Positions 35,458 to 42,714 of a stretch of DNA of 64,000 nucleotides are shown here, piece by piece. This DNA comes from Pseudomonas lurida (GTDB taxonomy: Bacteria > Pseudomonadota > Gammaproteobacteria > Pseudomonadales > Pseudomonadaceae), in assembly GCF_013522705.1 (NCBI RefSeq), contig NZ_JAAMRE010000013.1, positions 1 through 64,000 of the forward strand, given 5' to 3'. A program made the position numbers and the translations under genes. Each line of letters starts with the position of its first letter. The stretch's first letter is position 1. The notes beneath the pieces were generated by a model that worked only from the letters and a program-made list of their open reading frames with translations, was not told the origin of the DNA and ran no database searches.

Positions 35458-36551
35458 GTGATTCGGGGGAAAAAAAGCATCCCGCTTCAGCCAAGAAACT
35501 GCGCGACCAGCGCAAGAAGGGGCAGGTCGCCCAGAGTCAGGACGTTCCCAAGTTGCTGGTGCTCACCGCCATCAGTGAGATCGCTTTGTTCACCGCCGAG
35601 ACCAGCCTGCAGCGCTTCCAGCAATTGATGGCGCTGCCGATGTCGCGCTTTAACCAGCCGTTTGTACGAGCGCTGGAAGAAGTGCTGGTTGAAGGGCTGT
35701 TGATGTTTGTCTCGTTCGCCCTGCTGATGGTTGGCGTGGCGATTGTCACAAAGCTGATCAGCAGTTGGATGCAGTTCGGGTTGCTGTTCGCCCCGGAGGC
35801 CCTGAAGCTCGATTTCAACCGCCTCAACCCCGTCAGCCAGCTCAAGCAAATGTTCTCGGCCCAGTCGGTGATGAACCTGTTGATGAGCATCGCCAAGGCA
35901 TTCCTGATTGGCCTGATTGTGTACGTGGTGGTCTGGCCTTCGCTGGGGGTGTTGATCAATCTGGCCAACAGCGACCTGCAAAGTTACCTGCTGGCGCTGA
36001 TCGCACTGTTCAGGCACTTGCTGCATGCCTGTCTCGGGCTGCTGCTGGTGCTGGCGCTGATCGACCTGAGCCTGCAGAAGTACTTTTTCGCCAAGCGCAT
36101 GCGCATGACCCAGGTCGAGGTCGTCAAGGAGTACAAGGACATGGAAGGCGACCCCCATGTCAAAGGCCAGCGCCGCTCACTGGCGTACCAACTGGCCCAG
36201 GAGGAGCCGAAGGTCAAGCTGCCCAAGCTGGAAGAGGCCGATATGCTGGTGGTCAACCCCACGCACTTCGCGGTGGCCCTGTACTACCGCCCAGGCAAGA
36301 CGCCGTTGCCGCTGCTGGTCAGTAAAGGTACGGACGCCGATGCGCGACAGCTGATCGCCCGGGCGAAGGCCGCCGAAGTGCCGGTGATCCAATGCGTCTG
36401 GCTGGCCCGCACGCTCTACAAGAACAAACTGGGTGCAAGCATTCCTCGCGAAACCTTGCAGGCCGTGGCATTGATCTACCGGACCCTGCGTGAGCTGGAT
36501 GATGAGGCCAAGCGTGAAACCCTGGAGTTGCCGGAGCTGGAGCGGCGCTGA
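35454..36551 (+). CDS. sctU: T3SS substrate-specificity switch SctU (HrcU/RscU)
   Basis: A 365-residue SctU/FlhB protein. The N-terminus is basic (SGEKKHPASAKKLRDQRKKGQ), followed by four membrane helices (about 30-210). The cytoplasmic domain carries the autocleavage motif NPTH at residues 268-271 (DMLVVNPTHFAVALYY). Cleavage there is needed for switching substrates. It is the last gene of the plus operon. Its stop codon abuts the stop of the convergent hrpV with no space between, and no terminator is visible. Confidence 0.95.
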   Translation: MSDSGEKKHPASAKKLRDQRKKGQVAQSQDVPKLLVLTAISEIALFTAETSLQRFQQLMALPMSRFNQPFVRALEEVLVEGLLMFVSFALLMVGVAIVTKLISSWMQFGLLFAPEALKLDFNRLNPVSQLKQMFSAQSVMNLLMSIAKAFLIGLIVYVVVWPSLGVLINLANSDLQSYLLALIALFRHLLHACLGLLLVLALIDLSLQKYFFAKRMRMTQVEVVKEYKDMEGDPHVKGQRRSLAYQLAQEEPKVKLPKLEEADMLVVNPTHFAVALYYRPGKTPLPLLVSKGTDADARQLIARAKAAEVPVIQCVWLARTLYKNKLGASIPRETLQAVALIYRTLRELDDEAKRETLELPELERR

Positions 36552-36917
36552 TCAGCGGTTGGACGGTGAGTCCAGGGCGGCGAGGTTGGCCAGCGACAAC
36601 ATCCGGCTGAGGACTGTGTCCAGCGTGTGACGCGCCGCAGGCAATGCGTGCCAGATCACCAAAGCGTGCTGGGCATCGAGGTAGGCGAAGCAGCCCTCGT
36701 ACAACGACGCATACTCAAAGCGTCGCTCCAGCACCCGTTGCAGTTGCCCGGGTTGCAAAGCCTCGCGCGCGATATACAACGCCAGCCCCGGCTGCTTGCC
36801 GCCTTGCAGCGCGCACGCCTTGATACCGGGAGCGAGCGGCAGGTGAGCGGCAGCGCCGCTCACCAGATTGTCCAGAAACGCCTGGCGTAGCACGTCGGGC
36901 ATTTGCGGCGCGCTCAT
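36552..36917 (-). CDS. hrpV: HrpV-like regulator of the T3SS
   Basis: A 121-residue protein, last gene of the minus operon after hrpT, the place hrpV occupies in P. syringae Hrp clusters. There HrpV binds the HrpS activator and lowers hrpL expression. Its size matches (P. syringae HrpV is about 115 residues). The assignment rests on position and size. The ATG overlaps the hrpT stop by 4 bases. Confidence 0.78.
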   Translation of the reverse strand: MSAPQMPDVLRQAFLDNLVSGAAAHLPLAPGIKACALQGGKQPGLALYIAREALQPGQLQRVLERRFEYASLYEGCFAYLDAQHALVIWHALPAARHTLDTVLSRMLSLANLAALDSPSNR

Positions 36918-37117
36918 CGCTCCAGTGATACCGTCTGGTAGTCTTTTCGCTCGCCGGCGGGGCCTGGTTCAATGCGCATCTGTGGCGGCCACCAGATCAC
37001 CATGGTGTCCTTGCTCGATTGCGGGCGAGAGCAGGAGTCGCCCTTGCAGGTGGGGGTGCAGCCGGCGACGAGCAGCGCAGTGGCGATCAGGGTGGCGCAT
37101 AGCAGGCGAGGTTTCAT
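36914..37117 (-). CDS. hrpT: HrpT-like outer-membrane lipoprotein
   Basis: A 67-residue lipoprotein with signal peptide and lipobox LVAGC (Cys20), lying directly after sctC as hrpT does in P. syringae. HrpT-type lipoproteins are thought to help the secretin reach or insert into the outer membrane. A few cysteines follow the lipobox (CTPTCKGDSC). Overlaps both neighbours by 4 bases. Confidence 0.83.
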   Translation of the reverse strand: MKPRLLCATLIATALLVAGCTPTCKGDSCSRPQSSKDTMVIWWPPQMRIEPGPAGERKDYQTVSLER

Positions 37118-39255
37118 GGCGTAACCTTTTGAGCAGGAGTGATCAAGGAGGGGCGCGGCACACTCAGGTGTTCATCCTTCACCACGGGGCGCATGGCGAT
37201 AAATACCTCGGCCTCTTCACCCGGCTTGAGCCAGGCACGCGGCCACACGCTGACGGCCAGGGTCTGCGAGTTGCTGCATTCTTTCTCGTCGATACGCACA
37301 TTGCGCGTGAACTGGTTGCGCAGCACCACCACTGCGACGTTGTAGTCGGGGCCGGCATACCATTGGCTGCGTTCGGTGTTCAGCGCGAGCACGTCACGGG
37401 TGCTGCACAGCGTATTCAGCCCAAGCGGCATCGGCGCGGCCTTGAAGGCCTTGGGCACTTCACCGCTGACCAGATGCGCCAGGGTGCCGATGATATCGCT
37501 GCGCTTGATCACCGGTTGATGAGAGGCATAACGCCTGGCCAACGGGGCGAGGGCGGTCTGCAACTCAACCTGATCGGCCTGGGGCAGGTAGCGTGACGGG
37601 TCGGCCTGGTCGCCGATGACCCGCGGGGTCAGGATGAACAGGCGTTCACGTCGATTGTTCTGCCGTTCGGTCGAGGAAAACAACGCTTTGCCCAATAAGG
37701 GAATATCACCGAGCAGGGGCACCTTGCTGTGCTTGTCGCTGCTTTCGGTGACGTGGAAACCACCGACCACCAGCGAGCGTTTTTCCGCCATTACTGCCTG
37801 GGTACTGACCGTGCCACGGCGTACATCAAGGTTGCCGGATTTAGAGTTGCTGTCATCGAAGTTACCGTCTTCGATATCCACCGCCAGATGGATCTGATGC
37901 CCGCCACGGCTGGTGATGACGCGTGGCACGACCTGGACGCTGGTGCCCACGGTCACCGGCAGGATGGTGGCGACCTCACTGCCGGGCGTGAGGTATTGCG
38001 TACGGTTGAAGTCGATCACCGCCGGCTGGTTTTCCAGGGTGAGCACCGATGGGTTGGACACCATGGTTGCCAGCCCCTTGGCTTCCAGGGCGCGGATGTC
38101 GGCATAGAAACGGTCGCGGTTTTCAATCGACAGCTGCGACGAGGCGCCCGGTGACACGCCGGCGCCACTGCGGAACCGGCTGTTCTGGAACCCCCAGGTA
38201 ACGCCGAACTCATGCAGCTGCGTGCGCTCGATATCCAGGATGACGGCGTCGATTTCCACCAGTTTGCGCGCGACGTCGAGTTGAGTAATCAGATCGCGAT
38301 ACATGGCCTGGCGTTCCGGCAGGTCATAGATCAGCACCGCGTTATTGCGCACATCGGCTTCGACGCGAATCCTGCTGGTGGGGGCTGGGGCGCGTGGAGT
38401 GAGCGTTGCACCGTTGTCCAATGGCGCTGGGTTTGCACCGGCTCCGAGCATCTGGCCCAGCAGCGGGTTGCCTAACCGGGGAATGTTGGGTGTGAGCGGC
38501 GCGGGGGGTGACGCTGGGCGCTGGCTCAGACTCGAGAGCGTCGAGGTGGAGCGCGGCTCCAACAGCCCGCGCAAAATACTGGTCACTCCGGGGATGGTGA
38601 GCTTCTCACCGCGATAATCCACGCGGCGGTCAGCCGCATTGGCGAACTTCAGTGGATAACTCAGCACGCTCTGTTTTTCATCCGGAGAGCGGCGTTGACT
38701 GCTGAAGTGCTTGATCTGCTCGATGTAGCGACGGGGGCCTGAGACGAGCACGACGCCATCTTCGGGCAACTCACCCCAGCCGAAACGGCTGTCGAGCAGG
38801 CCGATATCGGTGAGGGCCTGCTTGAGGTCGGCAATGGTTTCGGACGAGACTTCCAGGCGCGCTGATTCCTGCTGATCCAACGTGCTGATATAGAGGGTGT
38901 TGTTGTACAGGTACCACTGGAAACGGTGTTCCACACCGAGACGGTCGAGCATCGACTGCGGGGTATTAGCGCGGATCTTGCCGTTGACGTTACCTTCCAG
39001 CAGGCCTTCGACCTGGAGCTGGGTGCCGAAGGTCTGGGCGAAGTCTTCCAGTACTTCGCGCAGAGGTTTGTGTTCGGCTTCATAGGCGTAAGCGGTGTTT
39101 TTCCATTCGGGAGGGATGGCGGCAAGGGTGTTTTGCGCCGGCGTCAACAGGCAGGCCAGTAAGATCAGGCTTCGCCAATCGGCTCGTCTGCATGAAGATT
39201 CGGACGGGGCGATACACAAACTGTTGCGCTTGTGGGGCTTGTTATACATAGACAT
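37114..39255 (-). CDS. sctC: T3SS outer-membrane secretin SctC (HrcC/RscC)
   Basis: A 713-residue secretin that forms the outer-membrane ring. It has a signal-like N-terminus (hydrophobic about 28-47), then N-domains (WKNTAYAYEAEHKPLREVLEDFAQTFGTQ near 51-79; ESARLEVSSETIADLKQALTD; a linker near 235-300). The secretin core (about 330-570) includes VEIDAVILDIERTQLHEFGVTWG, VDIEDGNFDD and VPLLGDIPLLGKALFSS. A C-terminal domain follows that may bind the HrpT-type lipoprotein. Full length. Confidence 0.94.
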   Translation of the reverse strand: MSMYNKPHKRNSLCIAPSESSCRRADWRSLILLACLLTPAQNTLAAIPPEWKNTAYAYEAEHKPLREVLEDFAQTFGTQLQVEGLLEGNVNGKIRANTPQSMLDRLGVEHRFQWYLYNNTLYISTLDQQESARLEVSSETIADLKQALTDIGLLDSRFGWGELPEDGVVLVSGPRRYIEQIKHFSSQRRSPDEKQSVLSYPLKFANAADRRVDYRGEKLTIPGVTSILRGLLEPRSTSTLSSLSQRPASPPAPLTPNIPRLGNPLLGQMLGAGANPAPLDNGATLTPRAPAPTSRIRVEADVRNNAVLIYDLPERQAMYRDLITQLDVARKLVEIDAVILDIERTQLHEFGVTWGFQNSRFRSGAGVSPGASSQLSIENRDRFYADIRALEAKGLATMVSNPSVLTLENQPAVIDFNRTQYLTPGSEVATILPVTVGTSVQVVPRVITSRGGHQIHLAVDIEDGNFDDSNSKSGNLDVRRGTVSTQAVMAEKRSLVVGGFHVTESSDKHSKVPLLGDIPLLGKALFSSTERQNNRRERLFILTPRVIGDQADPSRYLPQADQVELQTALAPLARRYASHQPVIKRSDIIGTLAHLVSGEVPKAFKAAPMPLGLNTLCSTRDVLALNTERSQWYAGPDYNVAVVVLRNQFTRNVRIDEKECSNSQTLAVSVWPRAWLKPGEEAEVFIAMRPVVKDEHLSVPRPSLITPAQKVTP

Positions 39256-39263
39256 TTCTCTGA

Positions 39264-39656
39264 TTAGTACAGCAACGAACGTAGCGAGGTGAGGGGCGGT
39301 TCAGGAGGGCGTTCATTCATGCGCGCGGCAGTGGCGCGCCAAGTATCGCGTTGGTTGAGCAGGGCTTCGATGCCGCTATTCAGATGCTGTTCGTCCGTCC
39401 GTTCAGGCAGACAATGAATCAACCAAAGTGCACCGCTGGTTGGGGCTTGAGCGAGCGCTCCCTGAAAGTGATTCAGACTGGGCTCTCCCAGTCGCATCCA
39501 CGTCATCAACTGTGCTTTATCCGGAGCGCGGGTGGACAGTTGAACACTTATCAACAAACGGCTTGAACAGTAGCGAAAGATGATTTCGTCATCATTCTCG
39601 AAGTAACGGAACTCCCCGCTCTTGTTTCTCAAGTACTCACGAATCAACGTTTTCAA
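39264..39656 (-). CDS. hrpG: HrpG-like T3SS protein (chaperone-like)
   Basis: A 130-residue protein in the hrpG position between hrpF and sctC. P. syringae HrpG is about this size and binds HrpV, so relieving its negative effect. The fold is probably chaperone-like. The only reasonable start is TTG at 39656, five bases after the hrpF stop, and no strong ribosome site is seen. It may be translated by coupling to hrpF. Identity mainly by position. Confidence 0.76.
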   Translation of the reverse strand: MKTLIREYLRNKSGEFRYFENDDEIIFRYCSSRLLISVQLSTRAPDKAQLMTWMRLGEPSLNHFQGALAQAPTSGALWLIHCLPERTDEQHLNSGIEALLNQRDTWRATAARMNERPPEPPLTSLRSLLY

Positions 39657-39660
39657 TTTG

Positions 39661-39876
39661 CTATACGCTGTCCAGGCCAGATTTGGTCAGCATGAATTTA
39701 ATTCGCGTCTGTTCATTGATAGCGTATTCCGCTTTGCGATATTTCATGATCAGTTCGTAAAACGCCGCCACATCTTCTTCTGATCCAGAGTTGTTTTCCG
39801 CTGCGAAGTCGACATTCCTTTTGGCATGTCTCGCATCGCTTAGAAGTCTGTCTTTATAGCTATCGAGAAAGGTCAT
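39661..39876 (-). CDS. hrpF: HrpF-like small T3SS protein
   Basis: A 71-residue protein, charged and helical (SYKDRLLSDARHAKRN), in the hrpF position. P. syringae HrpF is a small protein required for secretion, thought to act as a pilin co-chaperone. AAAGG lies nine bases before the ATG. A hrp-box-like sequence (39908-39935) precedes it, so the distal part of the minus operon may have its own promoter. Confidence 0.75.
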   Translation of the reverse strand: MTFLDSYKDRLLSDARHAKRNVDFAAENNSGSEEDVAAFYELIMKYRKAEYAINEQTRIKFMLTKSGLDSV

Positions 39877-39907
39877 AGGGGGGGCCTTTGAGGGGGATAT
39901 TTTTTAT

Positions 39908-39935
39908 TTTTTGGTTTTTATGTCGATTTGGTTCC
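39908..39935 (-). promoter_or_regulatory. weak hrp-box candidate before hrpF
   Basis: On the minus strand, GGAACC-N15-CCAAAAA: the -35-like half is perfect and the -10-like half has one mismatch to CCACNNA. It ends 31 bases before the hrpF start codon. P. syringae also has a hrp box at this place. Confidence 0.6.
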
Positions 39936-39977
39936 ATGTGTGGCCACTTATTTCTTATACGACGGTGTGGCGTGACG

Positions 39978-40559
39978 TTAACGGCCTTTATCGTTTTCCA
40001 TGAACGCGTGGATCATCGCCTCCCAATCAATATGGAAGTCCCCCTCGTCGGTATGCAATATCAGTGTTTGAGGTTGAAGGGCATTATCTGGGCGCAGTAG
40101 CCAGTGAGTGCTGTTACGGCTGGCAAGGCACTGCTTGATTGCTTCAAGGTCATGCGGATGGCAGGCCAACGTAGCCTTGATCGCCGGAACATGGCACGCC
40201 ATTAGTTGCCTGATCAGCGCAGCCAGGCGCTGTGGAGCGAGTGTTTCTTCAAGCAGATGATAAATGGCCTGGTTGGCGACTGAGGTGGCGTATTGCTCCA
40301 GGTTATCGCATAAGGCCTGATGCTCGATTTCCCAGCGTCTGAACTGCGCATCGGCACGCTCCCATACTTCAAGACTTGCTTTTTCAAGGAACTCTTGGCG
40401 TTGTTCTTTGGCTTCTTCCAGCAGTTGCCGAGCTTCCGCTTTTGCTTGATCCACCACATCAATGGCCTGCGAGTAGCTTGCCAGCGTTTCGCCAGAGATC
40501 AGGCTTCCCGACAGAGGCGGCGCCCCTTCCACGGATTTGATTTTACGTCGGACCAGCAT
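39978..40559 (-). CDS. sctL: T3SS ATPase regulator SctL (HrpE/RspE)
   Basis: A 193-residue protein of the FliH/SctL family, which links the ATPase to the sorting platform. The long N-terminal helix region (about 28-100) is rich in Glu, Gln and Ala (VVDQAKAEARQLLEEAKEQR), typical of the stator stalk. The C-terminal domain (about 110-190) ends HIDWEAMIHAF. GGAG lies seven bases before the ATG. It is two bases from sctK. Confidence 0.87.
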   Translation of the reverse strand: MLVRRKIKSVEGAPPLSGSLISGETLASYSQAIDVVDQAKAEARQLLEEAKEQRQEFLEKASLEVWERADAQFRRWEIEHQALCDNLEQYATSVANQAIYHLLEETLAPQRLAALIRQLMACHVPAIKATLACHPHDLEAIKQCLASRNSTHWLLRPDNALQPQTLILHTDEGDFHIDWEAMIHAFMENDKGR

Positions 40560-40561
40560 CG

Positions 40562-41122
40562 TTAATCTCCATGCGCCTCTGAACTCGAAGCGCTATCGTT
40601 GCTCGACATTCCCCCTATTCGCCAAACGACGGCATGCCACAGCGTATCGAGACGGCTCTGTGAGTCGCCGCGCGACAGTATCTCTGCTTCCAGATCCAGA
40701 ACGCGTTGACGGGGGAATCGCAGCCTGATTCGTTGCCAGGTATCGGCAGGAACCCAGGCGCGCAGCAATTGCAACGGATCAACATCAGGTTGCGCCATAT
40801 CAAGCGCCAGCGCTTTGGATAGTCTGTTACACCACTGATAAAGTTCTTCATCCAATGCTTGGGCGCAGGCCGGGCGGCAGACACTGCCAATCAAGGCGAG
40901 CGCAAGTTCAAGTTGTGCCGCCGAGGCAATTGCCAGTTGAAGCAGGACAGGGTCGGGTGGGGGAGGCAGGCAGGGCGCAACGCCGTAATACGTGCCCACT
41001 ACCACCTGCCGGGTGCGATGCAGCGCCAGGTGTGCTGGGTAGTTATCGAGTTCTCTCCAGTCCTCGTGGGCCTGTAACCAAGGTGCCGACCACCATTGGG
41101 CCCAAACCAGATTACTGCTCAT
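40562..41122 (-). CDS. sctK: T3SS sorting platform protein SctK (HrpD/RspD)
   Basis: A 186-residue protein in the HrpD position between sctJ and sctL, the place of the adaptor that links SctQ pods to the inner-membrane ring. I set the start at ATG 41122, which overlaps the sctJ end by 11 bases. The frame is open further upstream inside sctJ but that part only reads sctJ out of frame. Members diverge strongly, so the call is by position and length. Confidence 0.8.
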   Translation of the reverse strand: MSSNLVWAQWWSAPWLQAHEDWRELDNYPAHLALHRTRQVVVGTYYGVAPCLPPPPDPVLLQLAIASAAQLELALALIGSVCRPACAQALDEELYQWCNRLSKALALDMAQPDVDPLQLLRAWVPADTWQRIRLRFPRQRVLDLEAEILSRGDSQSRLDTLWHAVVWRIGGMSSNDSASSSEAHGD

Positions 41123-41897
41123 TTGGGGAGCGAACAGGCACGTCAAGGGGCTGAGCTTTCTTTCGTTTACGCCAGAATATTCCCGCCGCACCTATAAGCA
41201 CTACAGCGATCAGCGAGAATGTAACGCTGGCCCGCCAAAAACCGATGTCATTTCCGGGCACCAGGAAGGGCCCGAAATAGGCCAAGCGTTGCTGCTCCAG
41301 ATAGGCCGTGGCCGGCACAAATACGACCGTCATTTTTTGTGGGTTGTCGACCGCTGTGGTCATGCCGGGAATGCTACTTGCAACCATCCTGCGTACACGG
41401 GCGTTGATGTTATCGGGATCAAGCCGCGGATCATGTTTGATAAACACGGACGCGGACGCAGGCTGTATAGGTTCTCCCGGCGCGACGCGCTCGGGCAGTA
41501 CGACGTGCACGCGAGCGACAATAACCCCATCAATATTCGATAACGTGGTTTCCAGTTCTTGGGACAACGCGTAGATGTAGCGAGCGCGTTCTTCCAAGGG
41601 GGTTGAAATGACGCCCTCTTTGCGAAAGGTATTGCCTAACGTAGCGCGCGTCGCACGCGGCAGCCCAACGGCTTCCAGTGTTCGCACAGCGCGCGCAATA
41701 TCGTTGGCATCGACGGCCACCGTAACACCGTCTTTTGTTGGAGCCTTGGTGGCGCGGATATGTTTGTCGGCCAGTTCTGCCACAACTTCATTGGCTTCTT
41801 GCTCAGTTAACTTGGTATGAAGCTCGACACGTTCACTGCAAGCGGTCAGCAAGAGTATGAGGGGCAGAGTGGATACGATAAGCAGCGTGCGAGTCAT
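41112..41897 (-). CDS. sctJ: T3SS inner-ring lipoprotein SctJ (HrcJ/RscJ)
   Basis: A 261-residue SctJ/FliF-like lipoprotein. The signal peptide ends in lipobox LLTAC (Cys20). Two ring-building motifs follow, including LTEQEANEVVAELADKHIRA (about 30-49) and the conserved YALSQELETTLSNIDGVIVARVHVVLP near 110-136. A membrane helix lies at about 215-235 with a basic WRKRKKA after it. It builds the inner-membrane ring with SctD. Confidence 0.94.
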   Translation of the reverse strand: MTRTLLIVSTLPLILLLTACSERVELHTKLTEQEANEVVAELADKHIRATKAPTKDGVTVAVDANDIARAVRTLEAVGLPRATRATLGNTFRKEGVISTPLEERARYIYALSQELETTLSNIDGVIVARVHVVLPERVAPGEPIQPASASVFIKHDPRLDPDNINARVRRMVASSIPGMTTAVDNPQKMTVVFVPATAYLEQQRLAYFGPFLVPGNDIGFWRASVTFSLIAVVLIGAAGIFWRKRKKAQPLDVPVRSPNEQ

Positions 41898-41903
41898 TTA
41901 AAC

Positions 41904-42260
41904 CTATTGGAGATTGCAGATTTTATCGATGCCCTGAGCGGTTTTACCAACGCACTTGGTCAACATATGTTGAAGCAGTACTGCGTCGGATAGCTGGCTC
42001 GGGTATTTTCGAGCCTCTTCGTGTTTGTCCTTGCTGGTCAATGCACGCAGGCTTTTAGTCATGTTTTTAGTCATCGAGTCCAACGTGTTTGATGCCTCGG
42101 ACAGTAGCCTCATCGAGGGCGCGGTACTTATGGCCGTACTCGCGAATGCCTGAGGTGGCAACAGGGCGTTAAAAAAATCTACATCTGAACTCGGCGGGGC
42201 GGACTCCTGGTCCTTGGTACGTGTATTGATCTCCTTCTCTCGTATGTTTCCTATAAGCAT
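41904..42260 (-). CDS. sctI: T3SS inner-rod protein SctI (HrpB/RspB)
   Basis: A 118-residue protein between the pilin-like gene and sctJ, the position and size of HrpB. A polar N-terminus and a C-terminal helical region (MTKNMTKSLRALTSKDKHEE, AVLLQHMLTKCVGKTAQGIDKI) fit an early secreted rod component. AGGTG precedes the ATG. It lies six bases before sctJ. Assigned by position and general features. Confidence 0.82.
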   Translation of the reverse strand: MLIGNIREKEINTRTKDQESAPPSSDVDFFNALLPPQAFASTAISTAPSMRLLSEASNTLDSMTKNMTKSLRALTSKDKHEEARKYPSQLSDAVLLQHMLTKCVGKTAQGIDKICNLQ

Positions 42261-42376
42261 GGAACACCTGCCATCATAAAATGTGAACGAACCTATTGTT
42301 GTCAGTAATAACCGTTATTTGGTTGACATGACCTTCCCGGCACGATATGCCGGGAAAGCCCCGATGCGCTCAATCT

Positions 42377-42571
42377 TTACGACAAGCGAATCGTGTCAGC
42401 CGTCGCTTTTTTACCGTTGGTGTTTTCAGCGACTGCTTTTTCCAGGGCGTTTCGGACACCGTCCGCACGCTTTTTATCTTGTATCTGCTCGAAAGCGTCA
42501 TCTGCCTCACTTTCAGAAAGACCTCCATAACTGCCCACGTACGGCGGGGTGTAAGCTGGAATATTACTCAT
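42377..42571 (-). CDS. small T3SS protein, candidate pilus subunit (HrpA position)
   Basis: A 64-residue protein, first in the minus operon, 60 bases downstream of a hrp box, exactly where hrpA (pilin) stands in P. syringae. The sequence is hydrophilic and helical in its C-terminal two thirds (ESEADDAFEQIQDKKRAD, NALEKAVAENTNGKKA), with a Tyr/Pro-rich N-terminus. HrpA pilins are usually about 110 residues, so this is short. ATG at 42571 has GGAG 12 bases before it. The longer frame to 42661 covers the hrp box and is rejected. The pilin role is inference. Confidence 0.65.
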   Translation of the reverse strand: MSNIPAYTPPYVGSYGGLSESEADDAFEQIQDKKRADGVRNALEKAVAENTNGKKATADTIRLS

Positions 42572-42631
42572 ACTGTTTTCTCCAAGAAGTGAGTATTCTT
42601 TTGTCGGATTCAGCAAGGCTGTTCCATAAGT

Positions 42632-42659
42632 TATGTGGTTCATAAAATTTGAGCGTTCC
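42632..42659 (-). promoter_or_regulatory. hrp box before the pilin-like gene
   Basis: On the minus strand, GGAACG-N15-CCACATA: one mismatch to the consensus GGAACC-N15/16-CCACNNA. It lies 61 bases before the start codon of the 64-residue gene and should drive the minus operon toward sctI, sctJ and sctC. Confidence 0.85.
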
Positions 42660-42714
42660 ATTGCTTCACATTATGTATGTTTCAAAAAGTGTAGAGTTTC
42701 ACCGGCTACAGAGG

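Noticed and set aside
42572..42661. Longer N-terminus of the pilin-like protein (start near 42661)
   Set aside because: It would be encoded by the hrp box itself, upstream of the expected transcription start; ATG 42571 has a GGAG site.
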